The notes under the pieces: generated by a model
Told to the model about the DNA's origin: nothing
The model's input: only the letters and a program-made list of their open reading frames with translations
The model's database searches: none
Shown here: positions 48,028 to 57,535 of the stretch, piece after piece
How positions within the stretch are numbered: the stretch's first letter is position 1
Layout: the number at the start of each line of letters is the position of its first letter
Position numbers and translations under genes: made by a program
From: Elusimicrobiota bacterium
GTDB taxonomy: Bacteria; Elusimicrobiota; Elusimicrobia; UBA1565; UBA9628
DNA length: 64,000 bases
NCBI GenBank assembly: GCA_016194705.1
Contig: JACQAZ010000030.1
Coordinates: forward strand, 62,001 to 126,000
Direction: 5' to 3'

Positions 48028-49177
48028 GCGCGGCCGCCGTCCCCCTCCAGCTTCCCTTCGACGCGAAGATCCACATGGCCAAAGCGAGATACGCGGCCGA
48101 GAAAGCCGTCCGGGCCCGAGGGTCGGTCAGGAAAGGCTGCGCGAGGAACAGTCCTCCCAGGATGGCGGCTTCCTTCCACGCGAACCGCAGATCGAAGATG
48201 ATCGCGAGCGCCAGCAGGGACTGCGCGGCGGTCAGCAATATTTCGTGGGCCTGGCGCGAGTCCAATGCCATCGCGATGGGGCGCCCCGCGGAGAGGGCGA
48301 AGATCAAGGGCAGCATGCCGACGAGCAAGGTCCATTGGTTGACCTTCGAGGCGATCAGCATGCGCAGGCCCGACGCGGCTCGTCCCTTGGCCGCGAAGAG
48401 GCAGGCGACGATGAACTCGGGGGCCTCGGAGGCCAGCGGCGCCACCCATTGCACGAGCAGGAATTCGTCTACCCCCAGCCGCCGTCCCTGCGCGACGAGG
48501 CCGTCGGCGAAGGGCGCCGCCGACCAGTAGATGACGGCGGCAGCGGCGATGATCAAAGAGATGACCGCGGACCGCCGCGCGGAGGGCCTCAAGGCCCCGA
48601 TGAGCGCGGCGGGCCCCGCGAGGTCGGGCTCCTCGGCTTCGCCGCCCGCCAAGCCGATCATGTAATAAAGGAAGATCGCCAGAAACACGCCGCAGTCGAT
48701 CAAAGACAGGGTCTTCTTGAAGGGCAGAGCGAATGCGTAAACGGTGGCCGCGCTCAGCGCCAGCAGCTCCGGTCCGATGGCCGGCTCGAGCCGGATCTCC
48801 CGGCGCTTATGAAACAGCCAGCCGGTCAGCAGCACCGCGCCCCAGCCCAGGCCGATGAGCAATCGGTTGGCCCCGGTCATGTTGGCCGTCGCAAACGAGG
48901 TGAGAGCGGGGTTCTTGCCGGCGCCCCAGGCGAAGTAGACGTCGACCGCGTATTCAGGGAGGACGGCCACGACGGCCAGCACGCCCAGCGCCAGCCCGTG
49001 AGGGATGTCGTGCTCGGCGACCTCGGCGGCCCAAGACAGCAGGAAAGAGGCTCCTAAGACGGCCAGGCCTGGGAGCAGCGGGCCGGCGGGCGCGGCTCCG
49101 AGCGCCAACCGCAGCGGCCACTGCAGGGCCGCCAGGGCCGCGGCGGCAAGCCAGAAAAGGTTTCTCCTGCGCGTCAT
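47996..49177 (-). CDS. CaCA-type sodium/calcium exchanger family protein
   Basis: The 393-aa membrane protein has about ten helices and two alpha repeats: VAVLPEYAVDVYFAWGAG with NMTGANRLLIGLG, and WVAPLASEAPEFIVACLFA with SKVNQWTLLVG. GGGAGGAG precedes the ATG. Cation specificity is unknown. Confidence 0.85.
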   Translation of the reverse strand: MTRRRNLFWLAAAALAALQWPLRLALGAAPAGPLLPGLAVLGASFLLSWAAEVAEHDIPHGLALGVLAVVAVLPEYAVDVYFAWGAGKNPALTSFATANMTGANRLLIGLGWGAVLLTGWLFHKRREIRLEPAIGPELLALSAATVYAFALPFKKTLSLIDCGVFLAIFLYYMIGLAGGEAEEPDLAGPAALIGALRPSARRSAVISLIIAAAAVIYWSAAPFADGLVAQGRRLGVDEFLLVQWVAPLASEAPEFIVACLFAAKGRAASGLRMLIASKVNQWTLLVGMLPLIFALSAGRPIAMALDSRQAHEILLTAAQSLLALAIIFDLRFAWKEAAILGGLFLAQPFLTDPRARTAFSAAYLALAMWIFASKGSWRGTAAALKYAGAGRRA

Positions 49178-49284
49178 GGTTCTCCTCCCGTATACTTCGG
49201 AGTCGAACCATTTCCTTCGGTCATGGTCGGATTATACCATGCGCGGTTTTCGGGAGGGGGCTTTTTTGATATAATCATCGGGCC

Positions 49285-49358
49285 GCGGGCGTGGTTCAAT
49301 GGTAGAACGGGTCCTTGCCAAGGATCAGACGAGGGTTCGATTCCCTTCGCCCGCTCCA
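49285..49358 (+). tRNA. tRNA-Gly(GCC)
   Basis: Canonical cloverleaf with acceptor GCGGGCG/CGCCCGC, anticodon loop TTGCCAA (T33), T-loop TTCGATT and encoded CCA. It lies 9 nt before the next gene and is a normal control for the array tRNAs. Confidence 0.95.
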
Positions 49359-49367
49359 GATTTCCAA

Positions 49368-49835
49368 ATGATCTCCCTATCGCGAAAGATCCTCATCAGC
49401 GCCTCGAAGGAATCGGTGCGGCTTTACCTGCGCGACCTGCAGAACATGGCCGAATATGAGCCCAAGGTGGAAAAGGTCTCCGTGACCTACCCCGACGCGG
49501 AGACCGGCATCGCCGAGGTCTCGGGCCGGTTCGTCGGCCTGCCCTGGAAAGGGGCCTTCAAGATGCAGTTCACGCGCGACGGGGGCTTTAGGAGCGAGAT
49601 GGTGCGCGGGCCGCTCAAGAAGATGGTCGGCGGCTTCCATTTGCGGCCCGTCTCGGGCGGCACGGAGCTCACCCACGACGAGCAGTACCACTTCTCCCCT
49701 CTGACCAAGCCCTTGATCCCCATCCTGCGCGGCTGGATCGTCAAGAGTATGGAGCGCGAGCTCTACGCGATCAAGGAAGGGGCCGAGCGCCTGCACCGCA
49801 AGCTCCAGCTCAAGCAGATCGAATCGTCCCTCTAG
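49368..49835 (+). CDS. SRPBCC (COQ10/polyketide-cyclase-like) protein
   Basis: The 155-aa product has the START-like helix-grip pattern of SRPBCC proteins (KILISASKESVRLYLRDLQNMAEYEPKVE as landmark, GGTELTHDEQYHFSPL). The start is ATG 49368, because any upstream frame crosses tRNA-Gly; only 9 nt separate them, so a shared transcript is likely. The ligand is unknown. Confidence 0.85.
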   Translation: MISLSRKILISASKESVRLYLRDLQNMAEYEPKVEKVSVTYPDAETGIAEVSGRFVGLPWKGAFKMQFTRDGGFRSEMVRGPLKKMVGGFHLRPVSGGTELTHDEQYHFSPLTKPLIPILRGWIVKSMERELYAIKEGAERLHRKLQLKQIESSL

Positions 49836-49861
49836 GCCCAAAGGCTTCGCGTCTTTGGGCC
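49835..49861. terminator. hairpin after the SRPBCC gene
   Basis: GGCCCAAAG with CTTTGGGCC forms a 9-bp stem and a 9-nt loop immediately at the stop codon, without a T-run. Confidence 0.5.
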
Positions 49862-49906
49862 CAACGACCCGCGCAGAAAACGAGCCGTTGCCGTATAATC
49901 ACTCCC

Positions 49907-50626
49907 ATGCCATCGCCAACGCCGCTGCTGATCTCTGTCGTTCTGTCCCTCGCGCCCTGTTTCGCCGCGGAACTCGAGCGCGCGCCCGAACTGCCCGACT
50001 TGAGCCGGTTCCAGAGCGCTCTGCGCGAGACGCCCGCGCCGGCGGCCGCGCCGGCCAAGATGGCCGAGCCCGCCAAGCCGGCGGGCTGTCCCGTTCCCGA
50101 CTTGAACGGCGGCGCCATAGGACGCGGTTTCTTCAGCTCGGCCTACGATGTCAAGATAAAGGACCAGGCCGCGGGGAAGATATCTTACGAGGACGGCGAA
50201 TACGTCTTCAAGGACGCCTCCGGAAATCTCGTCGCGAAGACAGCCACGAAGAAGGCGTCTTGGGGGACCAAGTCCGTGGTCACGGACTGCTCGGGAGCCA
50301 AGATCGGCGTCATCCAGGAGGAATTCGACTCGAGCCGAAGCAATTTCACGGTCAGCGACGGCCAGGGCGAGCCTTACGCCAACACGGGCTGGACCAACGC
50401 GTCGTCGGTGGCTCTCAAGAGCGTCTCCGGCGAGACCGTCGCGTCGGTCAAGAACGCGAGTTCGTTTGCGGACAAGTTTACCGTGTCTCTCACTCCGAAG
50501 GCGGACGGCCGCATCATCGCGTTGGTGGGCGTCATGAATTCCTCGGCGGGCTACCGTCGCTCCAACGAGGCGCGGCGCGAGCGCATGGGCGAGGGCCCGC
50601 GCGGCGGCGGGCGCAACCGCTACTGA
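49907..50626 (+). CDS. secreted LURP-one/tubby-like domain protein
   Basis: The 239-aa product has a signal peptide (LLISVVLSLAPCFAAE), a Pro/Ala linker and a domain with the alternating short-strand pattern of LURP-one-related proteins (YDVKIKDQAAGKISYEDGEYVFKD). TATAAT lies 7 nt before the ATG. Its 3' end overlaps the converging gene by 7 nt. Function unknown. Confidence 0.55.
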   Translation: MPSPTPLLISVVLSLAPCFAAELERAPELPDLSRFQSALRETPAPAAAPAKMAEPAKPAGCPVPDLNGGAIGRGFFSSAYDVKIKDQAAGKISYEDGEYVFKDASGNLVAKTATKKASWGTKSVVTDCSGAKIGVIQEEFDSSRSNFTVSDGQGEPYANTGWTNASSVALKSVSGETVASVKNASSFADKFTVSLTPKADGRIIALVGVMNSSAGYRRSNEARRERMGEGPRGGGRNRY

Positions 50627-51041
50627 GCCGTCAGGACTCGGAAGACGAACTCGTAGGCCAGCGACGCGCAGAACCACGCGGGAACGAAGTCGAAGCGGAC
50701 GAGCCCTTGGACCCCCCAAGGCGACTTGAAGTAATCCTCCTCCCAGGGACAGTGTCCGGTCGCCTTGCGGATCAGCCAGCCGCTCGAGTACTCGACGCAA
50801 TAGATCAGGCCCGTTAGGCCAGTCCTCGGACCGGCCACGGATAGGGAGAAAACCGCGGGAAGATCAGGCAGGCCAAGGGATAGATCAGCGCGTAGATCGG
50901 GACCATCCAGACGTAGGTGTAGCCCTTGAGCTTCCAGTCCTTGGCCTTGCGCAGGTCGTAGAGGGCCGTGAAGACGACCTCGAGCGACATGGCCATGCCC
51001 ACGATCAGCAGGTCGTGGACGACCGGTATGTACCAGGGCAT
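50620..51041 (-). pseudogene. CmpB-like (PF06541-type) membrane protein broken by a frameshift
   Basis: Two adjoining frames read as one family. ATG 51041 gives PWYIPVVHDLLIV... up to YPWPVRGL then stops at 50814. ATG 50838 gives ...TGLIYCVEYSSGWLIRKATGHCPW and VQGLVRFDFVPAWF, which should follow PWPVRGL directly. The reading is broken by an extra segment of about 14 nt with a repeated GGCCT core around 50815-50830. Either this is a recent pseudogene, a frameshifting site or an assembly error. The 5' half overlaps the MBL gene stop (ATGA). Confidence 0.7.
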
Positions 51042-51877
51042 CACGCCGCCTTGTACCGGCCGCCCTCGAGCGCGAGCTTGGCCGAGCGCATCGTCGCGTC
51101 GTGGTCGAAGAGGAGCAGCCAATCGCCCTTCAGAGCGCGCTCGTAGAGATTGCGCTTGAAGTCGAGCGTGTCGAGGGGGAAGAGGTCGTAGGCCATGATG
51201 TAGGGCAGCGGGACGTGCGCGCGCGTGGGCACGGTGTCGCCGAGGTAGAACGCCGCCTGGCCCTCGGATTCGATCAGCACTCCCTGATGGCCGGCGCAGT
51301 GGCCGCCCGTGCGCACGGCCTTGAGGCCGGGTTCGAGCTCTGCCTCGCCGTCGACGAGCTCGAGGACCTTGCGTTCTCCCAGCACGGCGTAGTTTTCTTC
51401 CATGTAGCTCGCCGCGTTGCGCTCGTGCGGGTGGTTGGCGTCCTCCCACTCTTGCCGCTGCACGACGTACCTGGCCTTCGGGAAGGCGGGGACGGGTCTG
51501 CCCGACGCGTCGAACTCCGTGTCGCCGCCGGCATGGTCGAAATGCAGATGGGTGTTGATCACGAGGTCGATGTCGGACGGCGCGAGGCCGTGCTCCTTGA
51601 GGCCGTCGCGCAGGGTCTTCTGCCGGACGACCGCGTAGACGCTCTTGAACTTGGCGTCGGAGTCGAATTTCGAGGAAAGCCCGGCGTCGACGAGCACGTT
51701 CTTCCCGGCGGGCGTCTTGATCAGCAGGCACCCGAGGTCCAGCAGGACGCGATTCTTGTCGTCGACGTCCTCGTGCCGGCACCAGAGCGACTTGGGGACC
51801 ACGCCGTACATCGCGCCGCCGTCCAATCGGAAGCGCCCGTCGCTGAGCAGGAAGACCTCGAAGCGTCCGACCCTCAA
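51041..51877 (-). CDS. metallo-beta-lactamase-fold hydrolase
   Basis: The 278-aa product has the metal-binding motif [12 protein letters not shown], further His in GGHCAGHQG and Asp in FYLGDTVPT. The TTG start at 51877 overlaps the SEC-C stop (TTGA). Lactonase, glyoxalase and other roles are possible. Confidence 0.87.
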   Translation of the reverse strand: MRVGRFEVFLLSDGRFRLDGGAMYGVVPKSLWCRHEDVDDKNRVLLDLGCLLIKTPAGKNVLVDAGLSSKFDSDAKFKSVYAVVRQKTLRDGLKEHGLAPSDIDLVINTHLHFDHAGGDTEFDASGRPVPAFPKARYVVQRQEWEDANHPHERNAASYMEENYAVLGERKVLELVDGEAELEPGLKAVRTGGHCAGHQGVLIESEGQAAFYLGDTVPTRAHVPLPYIMAYDLFPLDTLDFKRNLYERALKGDWLLLFDHDATMRSAKLALEGGRYKAA

Positions 51878-52302
51878 GCCTTGGCGCCGCAGCACTTCTT
51901 GTACTTCTTGCCCGAGCCGCAGGTGCAGGGGTCGTTGCGGCCGACGTCGGGGCCCGTTTTCACGAAGGTCTCCACCTTGGCGCCCGGCGGCGGCGGAGCC
52001 TCCTTGAACTTGCCCGCGTCGATGTCGGCCTTGTTCTTCTCGAGCCAGGCCTTGACGTCGGTCATGCTCTTGAGATTGACCCCGTCTTTCTGCATGTGCG
52101 CGGCCAAGGTCTTGAGCTGCTTGACAAACGAGGGGTCCTTCCACTTGCGGTAGAACATGGCCATCATGCCCTTGTTCTCGGCGGATTCGGCCAGGCCTTC
52201 CTTAACGGCCGCTTGCGCCGCGGCCTCGTCCTTATTGGGCTCGGGCGCGGGGGACTCGTCTTTCTTCTTGAACGGGTTCCAGAGCGATTGCATCCAGGAC
52301 AT
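51874..52302 (-). CDS. SEC-C motif protein
   Basis: The 142-aa product ends in the zinc-binding SEC-C motif [17 protein letters not shown]. The N-terminal 90 residues are charged and helical. SEC-C motifs occur on SecA and on several small proteins of unknown role. It is translationally coupled to the metallo-beta-lactamase gene. Confidence 0.9.
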   Translation of the reverse strand: MSWMQSLWNPFKKKDESPAPEPNKDEAAAQAAVKEGLAESAENKGMMAMFYRKWKDPSFVKQLKTLAAHMQKDGVNLKSMTDVKAWLEKNKADIDAGKFKEAPPPPGAKVETFVKTGPDVGRNDPCTCGSGKKYKKCCGAKA

Positions 52303-52319
52303 GGTCTCTCCTACAGATC

Positions 52320-52409
52320 TGGCGGAAGGGGGGGGATTCGAACCCCCGAGGGGCGTTAACCCCTAACAGTTTTCGAGACTGTCCGTTTCAACCGCTCACG
52401 CACCCTTCC
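52320..52409 (-). tRNA. tRNA-Ser(CGA), canonical copy
   Basis: Class-II cloverleaf with acceptor GGAAGGG/CCCTTCC, discriminator G, encoded CCA, anticodon stem ACAGT/ACTGT and loop CTCGAAA with T33. The array copy has C33. Confidence 0.95.
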
Positions 52410-52477
52410 AGGGTCTCCCATTATAACAAAAGGCCCCGGGGAGAATCGCCCCCGGGTGAATCTCGTATAATAGCGAC

Positions 52478-53107
52478 ATGCTGCGCGCGCTGGCGCCCTA
52501 TCTCGCTTACGCCTACCTGACCTTCGTCAAATGGACCACGCGCCTGCGCGTGGTGGGTGCGGAGCATCCCCAGCAAATGCGCCGCCAGGGCCGGCATTAC
52601 ATCCTCGCCTTCTGGCACAACCGCCAGGTCTTTTTCACCACGACGCACCGGCATCAGGGCTTCTCCGTGATGGTGAGCATGAGCCGGGACGGCGGCGTCA
52701 TCGCCAAGGTCATGAGCCTCTCGGGTATCCATGCCTCCCGCGGCTCGTCCTCCCGCGGGGGAGCTGCGGGCGTTCGGGAGATGGCCGCGGTCATCGAGCG
52801 CGGCGGGGATCTGGCGATCTCCCCGGACGGTCCCAAAGGGCCCGTTTACGAGGTCAAGCCGGGCGTGCTGTTTCTCGCGCAGAAGCTGTCCATCCCGATC
52901 ATACCGATCACCAACGCCTTGTCGCGCAAGATCGTGTTCAAGCGCAGCTGGGACCAGTTCCAGGTTCCGCTGCCGTTCGGTCGGGCCGTGCTGGGCTACG
53001 GCGAGCCGATTTGGGTGCGCGAGGGCGACGACATGGAAGAGGCGGCCCGCAGGGTCAAGGCCGGCATGGACCGCAACACGCAGGAGGCCGAGCGCGCCGT
53101 CGCCTGA
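52478..53107 (+). CDS. DUF374-type lysophospholipid/lipid A acyltransferase family protein
   Basis: The 209-aa product has FWHNRQVFF, SRDGGVIAKVM, RGSSSRGGAAGVREM and ISPDGPKGP, matching DUF374 acyltransferases of lipid A-like glycolipids. One N-terminal membrane-associated helix. TATAAT lies 6 nt before the ATG. Confidence 0.9.
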   Translation: MLRALAPYLAYAYLTFVKWTTRLRVVGAEHPQQMRRQGRHYILAFWHNRQVFFTTTHRHQGFSVMVSMSRDGGVIAKVMSLSGIHASRGSSSRGGAAGVREMAAVIERGGDLAISPDGPKGPVYEVKPGVLFLAQKLSIPIIPITNALSRKIVFKRSWDQFQVPLPFGRAVLGYGEPIWVREGDDMEEAARRVKAGMDRNTQEAERAVA

Positions 53108-53121
53108 CCTTCGTCCGCAGC

Positions 53122-53158
53122 GAAAAGGCCCCGATGATCCCGACATCGGGGCCTTTCG
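53122..53158. terminator. bidirectional terminator
   Basis: A 13-bp stem AAAGGCCCCGATG with CATCGGGGCCTTT, loop ATCCCGA, between converging genes; A/T-rich outer stem bases on both sides. Confidence 0.85.
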
Positions 53159-53177
53159 CTTTGCGGCTTTTCAAAAC

Positions 53178-53675
53178 TTAATGCCTTCCGTGTCCCCCGC
53201 CGTGCTCCTTGCGCTCCCCGCGGTGCTCGCGGTGCTCGCCGTGGTGCTCGCGGTGCTCGCCGTGATGCTCTTCGCGCTCGCCGGCCTTCTCCTTGTGCTC
53301 GCCGCGCTTCTCCATGGCCTCTCCGGCCTTCTCGTGGCCGTTGGCCTCCATCTTCTCGCCGCGCTTCTCCATCCGCTCGCCGCGGTCTTCCTTGCGCTCT
53401 CCCTGCTTCTCCATGCGCTCGCCCTGCTTTTCCATCCGATCTCCTTGCTTCTCCATCCGCTCGCCGCGCTTCTCGCGGCGCTCGTCGCGCCTCTTTCGGT
53501 TCTCCTCGACGTGCTTCTTGGCGGTCGGGTTGCCGGGAGTCGCGGGCGAGACGCCGGGGTTGGCGGGCTGGGTGCCCGAGGGGGTCTGGTCGGGCGGATT
53601 GCCTTGATTGTCTCCGGCGAAAACCGGGACGGCCAAGGCGAGGCTGAAAGCCAAAATACCGAGCTGCTTTGTCAT
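53178..53675 (-). CDS. secreted Glu/Arg/His-rich repeat protein near the zinc operon
   Basis: The 165-aa product has a signal peptide (QLGILAFSLALAVPVFAGD), a Pro/Thr-rich linker, then seven-residue repeats of the RMEKQGE type and a His-rich C-terminus (HHGEHREHHGEHREH). GGAGG precedes the ATG. The His clusters suggest metal buffering in the periplasm, which agrees with its location downstream of the zinc transporter genes; that is inference. Confidence 0.7.
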   Translation of the reverse strand: MTKQLGILAFSLALAVPVFAGDNQGNPPDQTPSGTQPANPGVSPATPGNPTAKKHVEENRKRRDERREKRGERMEKQGDRMEKQGERMEKQGERKEDRGERMEKRGEKMEANGHEKAGEAMEKRGEHKEKAGEREEHHGEHREHHGEHREHRGERKEHGGGHGRH

Positions 53676-53740
53676 CGATCCTCCGTTTGGGTGGTGGCGG
53701 CTGGACTTCAAGCCTAGTTTATTTATCCGCAAGCGCCGTG

Positions 53741-54610
53741 TCAATGCGGCTTGCGGCGAAGGAGCAGGTCCATCAACGACGAGAGGACGAGCACCGCGCA
53801 GGCCACGCAGACGATGACCGGTCCGAGCGGCATGTCGCGCGTGTAGGAGATGTAGAAGCCGGCAAACGCGCTCAAACCCCCGCACAAGGACGCGATCAGC
53901 GAAAACGAGGTCATGCCGCGCGCCCAGGGCAGCGCCGCAATGGCGGGGATCACGAGAAAGCCGAAGGTCACCAAGGGGCCCACCGTCATGACGCCCAGCG
54001 AGATCGTCACCCCGACGACGAGATAGAGCAGCCCGTCCCACACCAGGACGCTGCGGCCCAAGGTCACGGCCATGTCCCGGTCGTAGGACACCAAGGTGAA
54101 CTCGCGCTGAAACAGGAACATGGCGAGCGTGATGACCGCGAAGACGTTGAGCATCGAGTGGAAATCGCTCTCCGAGATCGTCACGATCTCCCCTTTGAGC
54201 AGGCTCAGCATTTCGGCCTCGCCGGCGGGGTTGAAGACCATGAACAGGATCGCCAGGCTCGCGGCCACCGCGTAGAGGGCGCCTACGCGCCCCTCCGGAA
54301 CGCCGCCCTTGTGCTCCATGTAGGTCAGCAGCATGATCGCGCCGATCGTGAAGACGACCGAGCCGATGATCGCCAGATGCCGCTCTCCGGCCTCTCCTCC
54401 CGCGATCAGGTTGAGGCCGAGGCCCTGGAGCATGAAGGCCGCCGAGATCCCGGCCGCCGAGACCTGCGGCAGGGCCACGCCCCAGAAGACCAGCCTGCGC
54501 AGCAGAAAGTAGACGCCGACGAGCGGCACGACGAAGCCGACGACGAGGCTGCCGTAGAAGGCGTGGTGCAGGAGGAAAGACGGCTCGAAGAGCTTGAGGA
54601 TCCCGGTCAA
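53741..54610 (-). CDS. znuB: zinc/manganese ABC transporter permease (ZnuB-like)
   Basis: The 289-aa protein has about eight helices and the ABC-3 family pattern (LVFWGVALPQVSAAG, VVGVTISLGVMTVGPLVTFGFLVIPA). TTG 54610 overlaps the ATPase stop (TTGA). It forms the membrane channel for the divalent metal transporter encoded here. Confidence 0.9.
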   Translation of the reverse strand: MTGILKLFEPSFLLHHAFYGSLVVGFVVPLVGVYFLLRRLVFWGVALPQVSAAGISAAFMLQGLGLNLIAGGEAGERHLAIIGSVVFTIGAIMLLTYMEHKGGVPEGRVGALYAVAASLAILFMVFNPAGEAEMLSLLKGEIVTISESDFHSMLNVFAVITLAMFLFQREFTLVSYDRDMAVTLGRSVLVWDGLLYLVVGVTISLGVMTVGPLVTFGFLVIPAIAALPWARGMTSFSLIASLCGGLSAFAGFYISYTRDMPLGPVIVCVACAVLVLSSLMDLLLRRKPH

Positions 54611-55332
54611 AGCTCGGCCTCGAAGATCTTCATGATCTTGCCCGCGGAGAGCATCTCCGCGGTCGGCCCGGACTCGACCTTGCCGTCGCCGACCCAGGCG
54701 ACGTGGCTGAAGAGGTCTTTCTCGCGCTGGATCCGGTGGCTGACCATGAGCACGGTCAGGTCTTTCTGCTCTTTGAGGGTCTCGAAAAGCTTGAGCAGCG
54801 CCGATTGGGTCGTCACGTCGATGCCGGCCAGCGGCTCGTCGAGGACGAGGAGCTCGGGCTCGGCGGCCAAAGCGCGCGCGATCAGTACGCGCTGGCGTTG
54901 GCCGCCGGAAAGGTCGCTGTAGCGCTTGTCGGAAAGCTCCAGCGCCCCGCATTGCTTCAGCGAGCGCCGGATGAGGTCTTTGTGACCGAGGCCGCGAAGG
55001 CGCGCCATGAGCTCGAGACCCCGGTAGGTTCCCATCGCGGCGACCTCGTACGCCGTCAGCGGATAGATCGCGTCGAGCTTCTCTTTCTGAGGGACATATC
55101 CGTATCTGGGCTTGCCGAAGTGGGTGCCGCGCGCGTGGAACTCGCCTTTGAGCGCGGGGATGAGCCCCAGGAGGGTCTTGAGCACGGTGCTCTTGCCGGC
55201 GCCGTTGTGGCCGAGTATGCCGATGAAGGAGCCGGGGGCGGCCTCGAAGTTCACCCCGTGGAGCACGGCCGTCGAGCCGTAGCCCAAGGACGCGTTCTTG
55301 AAGCGCAGCAGCGGTTCCAGCACCGTTTTCAT
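54607..55332 (-). CDS. znuC: zinc ABC transporter ATP-binding protein (ZnuC-like)
   Basis: The 241-aa ATPase has Walker A GHNGAGKST, signature LSGGQRQRV, Walker B LLVLDEPLAGID and H-loop VSHRI. It is 10 nt downstream of the binding protein gene and coupled to the permease. Confidence 0.93.
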   Translation of the reverse strand: MKTVLEPLLRFKNASLGYGSTAVLHGVNFEAAPGSFIGILGHNGAGKSTVLKTLLGLIPALKGEFHARGTHFGKPRYGYVPQKEKLDAIYPLTAYEVAAMGTYRGLELMARLRGLGHKDLIRRSLKQCGALELSDKRYSDLSGGQRQRVLIARALAAEPELLVLDEPLAGIDVTTQSALLKLFETLKEQKDLTVLMVSHRIQREKDLFSHVAWVGDGKVESGPTAEMLSAGKIMKIFEAEL

Positions 55333-55342
55333 TCTAACAAAG

Positions 55343-56284
55343 TCACGAAGGGTCCTTTCCCGCGGCCTCGAGGAGGTCCTTGAGGTTCTTCTCCGAATAT
55401 TTGACGAAGGTCTCGGTGCCCGGCAGGGCGTTGGCCATCGAGCCGATCACCGCGATCTTGGCGCCAGTCTGCTCGGCGAGCCATTGGCACATCTTGGAGT
55501 CGTACTGCTGTTCGCGCACGATGAGCCTGACGCCCTGTTCCTTCATCTCCTTGACGAGCTGCTCGAGATGGGTCGGCGTCGGAGCGACGCCGGGCTTGAG
55601 CTCCAAAGTGTCGACGAACTCGAGCCCCGTGAAGCGGCCGAGGTACGCGACGTCCTTGTGGTACGAGACGGCCTTCATGCCCTTGAGGGGCTTGACCCAT
55701 CGGCGCCACAGCGCGAGCTTGGCGTCGAGCTCGGCGAGGTACGCCTTGAGGTTCTTCTCGAAGTCGGCCTTGTGAGCCGGATCGACGCGCGAAAGCCCGG
55801 CCGCGATATTCCTGGCGATGATCGGACCGTCGTCGGGGCCGGCGTTGTAGTGCGGGTTGCCTTGCGGGTGCAGCTCGCCCTCGGCGCGGCTCAAGTTCTC
55901 GGGTTTCTCGAGCACGCTGACGCCCTCCGAGCAGTCGATGCAGCCGGGGCCCACGCATTCCTTGACCGCGTCGGTCCGCATCTTGGGGTTGCGCGCGACG
56001 TCGAGAAGGGGAGGCAGGAAGGCATGCTCGATGGTGAGCCCCAGGTAGACGACCGCGTCCGCCCGGTTGAGCTTGGTCACGAAGCTTGGGCGGGGCACGA
56101 CCTGATGGATGTCCTCCGTGCCCTTGGCCAGGCCTTGGACTTCGACGAGGCTCCCGCCGACGCGGCTTGCGATGTCGACGAGCTCGGGGGTCGTCGCGAC
56201 GACGCGCAGGGCTGCTTGCGCGTCGGCGGCCGCCGTGAGAAGAGTCAGGATGATCGAGATCTTGGTTTTCATTATGGTCTCCAT
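55343..56284 (-). CDS. znuA: periplasmic zinc/manganese-binding protein (ZnuA-like)
   Basis: The 313-aa protein has a signal peptide (KISIILTLLTAAADAQA) and the cluster A-I metal ligands: EDIHQVVPRPS, IEHAFLPP, GNPHYN and VSYHKDVAY, plus the C-terminal REQQYDSK region. Here the usual Glu/Asp position is in that segment. The ATG of the second Met (56272) may be the true start. It delivers metal to ZnuB. Confidence 0.88.
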   Translation of the reverse strand: METIMKTKISIILTLLTAAADAQAALRVVATTPELVDIASRVGGSLVEVQGLAKGTEDIHQVVPRPSFVTKLNRADAVVYLGLTIEHAFLPPLLDVARNPKMRTDAVKECVGPGCIDCSEGVSVLEKPENLSRAEGELHPQGNPHYNAGPDDGPIIARNIAAGLSRVDPAHKADFEKNLKAYLAELDAKLALWRRWVKPLKGMKAVSYHKDVAYLGRFTGLEFVDTLELKPGVAPTPTHLEQLVKEMKEQGVRLIVREQQYDSKMCQWLAEQTGAKIAVIGSMANALPGTETFVKYSEKNLKDLLEAAGKDPS

Positions 56285-56285
56285 A

Positions 56286-57473
56286 TCAGCGGTCTCGGAA
56301 GCCGTGGACGTGGTGGCCGAGGATCCCGGTCCATTGCAGGCCTATCGTGCGGGTTCGCGGGGTCCCTGCGACGTTGACCAGCGCCTCGGAGTAGGCCAGG
56401 CGCAGGCGCTGGAACTCGGTGACGTCGTAGGTCAAGAAGGCCGAGTACGTCGAGGTCAGCCGGTGGGCGATGTCCTGGTCCTCCGTGAGGTCGATTATGA
56501 TGCCGGGGCGCCAATGGAGGCCCATTTTGACCTGAACGTAGGAGTAGCCCGCAAACGACTGGACCCGCTGGGTGGACCGGTTGGTGTTTCTGTCGAACCG
56601 GCCCTCGTCGTTGTGAAGCACTTCGGTGCCCCAAATCACGCCTTTATAGATTCCGCCCGAGGTTGGCTGGTAACGGTAGGTGAAATCGAGGCCGCTCAAG
56701 GTCCGCCAGGTGTTCTGGTGGAACGTCGACGCGATCGGGTTGCCGGTGACCGCCGTGTTCTCCGTTACCGTCCTGAACGGCGTCCAAGCCGTGTCGAGGC
56801 CGAGCTCGACGCTGTGATCGTCGCCGATGTCCTTGTAGGTGCTCGCGCGGGCGAGATAAGTGAACTCGTCGAAAGCGCGCGCGCTCGCGGGGTCCTGGCG
56901 GGCGTTGGCGGCCCCCATCTTGTCGTAGGCGCCGGCGGTCAGGTTGACGAAGAGGTCGCTGGGCAGCAAGTAGGAGACCTCGAGGCCGTCGGCGCGCGTC
57001 TCGCCGCCGACGTAGCTGTTGAGCGAGCTCGGGCGGTCGATGACGGGCAGCTCGTGGTCGTGGAAATGGGCCATGCGTCCGAAAGCGGCGAAGAGGCGCC
57101 CCCCGCGCACGGTCAGGTTGTACGGCAGAGAGGTCGTCTCGAGCGTGGCCTCCTCCGCGTCCACCGCCGGATTCTGGTTCGAGGCCGTGATCACGGCCCA
57201 GCCCTTGAGATAGGGGTCGATGGGCGCCTCGACGTTGAGCTCGGCCGCTCGGAAGTTGAAGTCGGCCTTGTCGTTGGCGTCGACGAGGCTCATGTCGATC
57301 GAGAGGCCGATGGCGGGGTTGAACGCGGAGAGCGAGGTCTTGGCGGGAGCCCCTTCGAGCTTATTGAGACGCTCCTCGAGGGCCTTGATGCGCTCCTCTG
57401 AAGACGGCTTGGCGTCCTGGGCCCGCGCGAAGACGGGAGCCAGGCAGAGCGCGAACACTAGGGTGCGGCGCAT
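56286..57473 (-). CDS. outer-membrane beta-barrel protein, probable zinc-uptake porin
   Basis: The 395-aa product has a signal peptide, a short N-terminal coiled coil (RIKALEERLNKLEG) and a beta-barrel. His-rich external loops (AHFHDHELPVIDRP and C-terminal GHHVHGFRDR) suggest metal capture. It is the gene just upstream of znuA. AGGAG precedes the ATG. Confidence 0.8.
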   Translation of the reverse strand: MRRTLVFALCLAPVFARAQDAKPSSEERIKALEERLNKLEGAPAKTSLSAFNPAIGLSIDMSLVDANDKADFNFRAAELNVEAPIDPYLKGWAVITASNQNPAVDAEEATLETTSLPYNLTVRGGRLFAAFGRMAHFHDHELPVIDRPSSLNSYVGGETRADGLEVSYLLPSDLFVNLTAGAYDKMGAANARQDPASARAFDEFTYLARASTYKDIGDDHSVELGLDTAWTPFRTVTENTAVTGNPIASTFHQNTWRTLSGLDFTYRYQPTSGGIYKGVIWGTEVLHNDEGRFDRNTNRSTQRVQSFAGYSYVQVKMGLHWRPGIIIDLTEDQDIAHRLTSTYSAFLTYDVTEFQRLRLAYSEALVNVAGTPRTRTIGLQWTGILGHHVHGFRDR

Positions 57474-57535
57474 GATTCTCCTCTTTTATATGGTCGACGA
57501 TATCCCCTGAAGGGATTGCGGCTGCGGTCTTCGGA

